Shown: piece after piece, positions 63,229-64,000 of the stretch
Position numbering within the stretch: position 1 is the first letter of the stretch
Layout of the letters: the number at the start of each line of letters is the position of its first letter
Assembly (NCBI GenBank): GCA_040635515.1
Contig: JBEYHY010000002.1
Location: 310,001 to 374,000 of the forward strand
Length of the DNA stretch: 64,000 bases
Direction of reading: 5' to 3'
DNA from: Prauserella_A sp040635515
GTDB lineage: Bacteria; Actinomycetota; Actinomycetes; Mycobacteriales; Pseudonocardiaceae
Program-made: the position numbers and the translations under genes
Notes under the pieces: model-generated
What the model saw: the letters and a program-made list of their open reading frames with translations, nothing else
What the model was told of the DNA's origin: nothing
Database searches by the model: none

Positions 63229-64000
63229 GTGCCCAAGTTCGCCACCGCGACGAAACGGCTCCTGCTGGGCCGCCCCTTCCGCAGCGACCGCCTCGCGCAC
63301 ACGCTGCTGCCGAAGCGGATCGCGCTGCCGGTGTTCGCGTCCGACCCGATGTCGTCGGTCGCCTACGCGCCGGAGGAGATCCTGCTGGTGCTCTCCGTCG
63401 CGGGCGCCTCGGCCTACGTCTACAGCCCGTGGGTCGGCCTCGCCGTCGCGATCGTCATGGCCACCGTCGTGGCCTCCTACCGGCAGAACGTCAAGGCCTA
63501 CACCTCCGGAGGCGGCGACTACGAGGTCGCCACGGTCAACCACGGGCCGAAATGGGGCCTCGCCGTCGGCAGTGCCCTGCTCGTCGACTACATCCTGACC
63601 GTCGCGGTTTCCATCGCCTCGGCGGCGGCCAACATCGGCTCCGCCGTCCCCTTCGTCGCCACCCACAAGGTGGAGTTCGCCGTCGTCGCGATTCTGCTGC
63701 TGATGGCCGTCAACCTCCGGGGGGTACGGGAATCGGGCACCGCGTTCGCCATTCCCACCTATGCCTTCGTCGCCGGGATACTGGCGATGATCGCCTGGGG
63801 AGCCTTCCGTGCCTTCGTGCTCGACGAGACACCGCGAGCCGAGAGCGCCGGTTTCGAACTCGTCGCCGAGGAACAGCACCTCGCCGGAATCGGGTTCGCG
63901 TTCCTGATCCTGCGTGCCTTCTCCTCGGGCAGCGCCGCGCTCACCGGCGTCGAGGCGATCGCCAACGGCGTTCCCGCCTTCCGCAAACCCAAGGGCCGCA
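63229..64000 (+). CDS. APC-superfamily permease (Rv2690c-like), 3' truncated by window edge
   Basis: The visible 257 residues begin MPKFATATKRLLLGRPFRSD and contain FASDPMSSVAYAPEEILLVL, SGGGDYEVATVNHGPKWGLAVG and helices typical of the APC family (KUP-like or YcaM-like group). The start is GTG 63229. Frame is open to the window end. It is divergent from the ceoB-ceoC K+ regulators, suggesting a linked ion or amino acid transport function. Confidence 0.85.
   Translation, partial: MPKFATATKRLLLGRPFRSDRLAHTLLPKRIALPVFASDPMSSVAYAPEEILLVLSVAGASAYVYSPWVGLAVAIVMATVVASYRQNVKAYTSGGGDYEVATVNHGPKWGLAVGSALLVDYILTVAVSIASAAANIGSAVPFVATHKVEFAVVAILLLMAVNLRGVRESGTAFAIPTYAFVAGILAMIAWGAFRAFVLDETPRAESAGFELVAEEQHLAGIGFAFLILRAFSSGSAALTGVEAIANGVPAFRKPKGR

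Overview
The window is about 70% GC with GTG/ATG starts, short intergenic gaps and many ATGA/GTGA overlaps. Gene content and order point to a mycolic-acid-lineage relative in Pseudonocardiales (Amycolatopsis, Prauserella or Saccharomonospora type). The evidence is KstR-type operators, an igr/hsa/ksh steroid catabolic locus, and a sigA-ppgK-suhB-cei-DUF4193-DUF3093-dut-DUF3710 block matching the mycobacterial Rv2703-Rv2690 neighbourhood. The genus is an inference. Rv names below are used only as family references recalled from knowledge; no search was run.

Region 1 (1-27.6 kb) is a sterol/cholesterol degradation island. It starts inside an igr-type operon (fadE28', fadE29, chsH2, chsH1, ltp2) for removal of the last side-chain carbons. 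A leftward operon kstD-kshA-orf-kshB-hsd4B follows for ring opening and side-chain hydration. Next come a divergent second KstD-like flavoprotein, hsaA-hsaD-hsaC-hsaB (A/B ring aromatic cleavage), an SDR, and divergent fadA5/cyp125. An ltp3-ltp4-DUF35 operon is divergent from an acyl-CoA ligase, and echA19 is divergent from fadD19 and a nitronate-monooxygenase-family gene. Eight intergenic 14-bp palindromes fit the KstR consensus TNNAACNNGTTNNA, and a ninth perfect match lies inside fadD19. The island therefore reads as one regulon.

Region 2 (27.6-41.4 kb) is housekeeping: lipoprotein, SRPBCC protein, class I fumarase, sigB with an ECF-type promoter candidate, dtd, methyltransferase, M20 amidohydrolase, DUF3099, psuG/pfkB, DUF3039, a BrkB-like membrane protein and a DEAD/DEAH helicase.

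Region 3 (41.4-52 kb) is accessory. A 0.7-kb non-coding block stacks three tandem-repeat families, including two mirror-oriented 21-bp arrays. It precedes a xylose-type sugar ABC transporter, its ROK regulator and a perfect palindromic operator candidate. EamA, glutamine-synthetase-like, unknown and APC permease genes follow.

Region 4 (52-64 kb) is the conserved sigA block: sigA, ppgK, suhB, cei, DUF4193, DUF3093, dut, DUF3710, LysE, alpha/beta hydrolase, OB-fold protein, DUF3159 and two TrkA subunits. It ends inside an APC permease. No rRNA, tRNA, CRISPR array, transposase or integrase was recognised.
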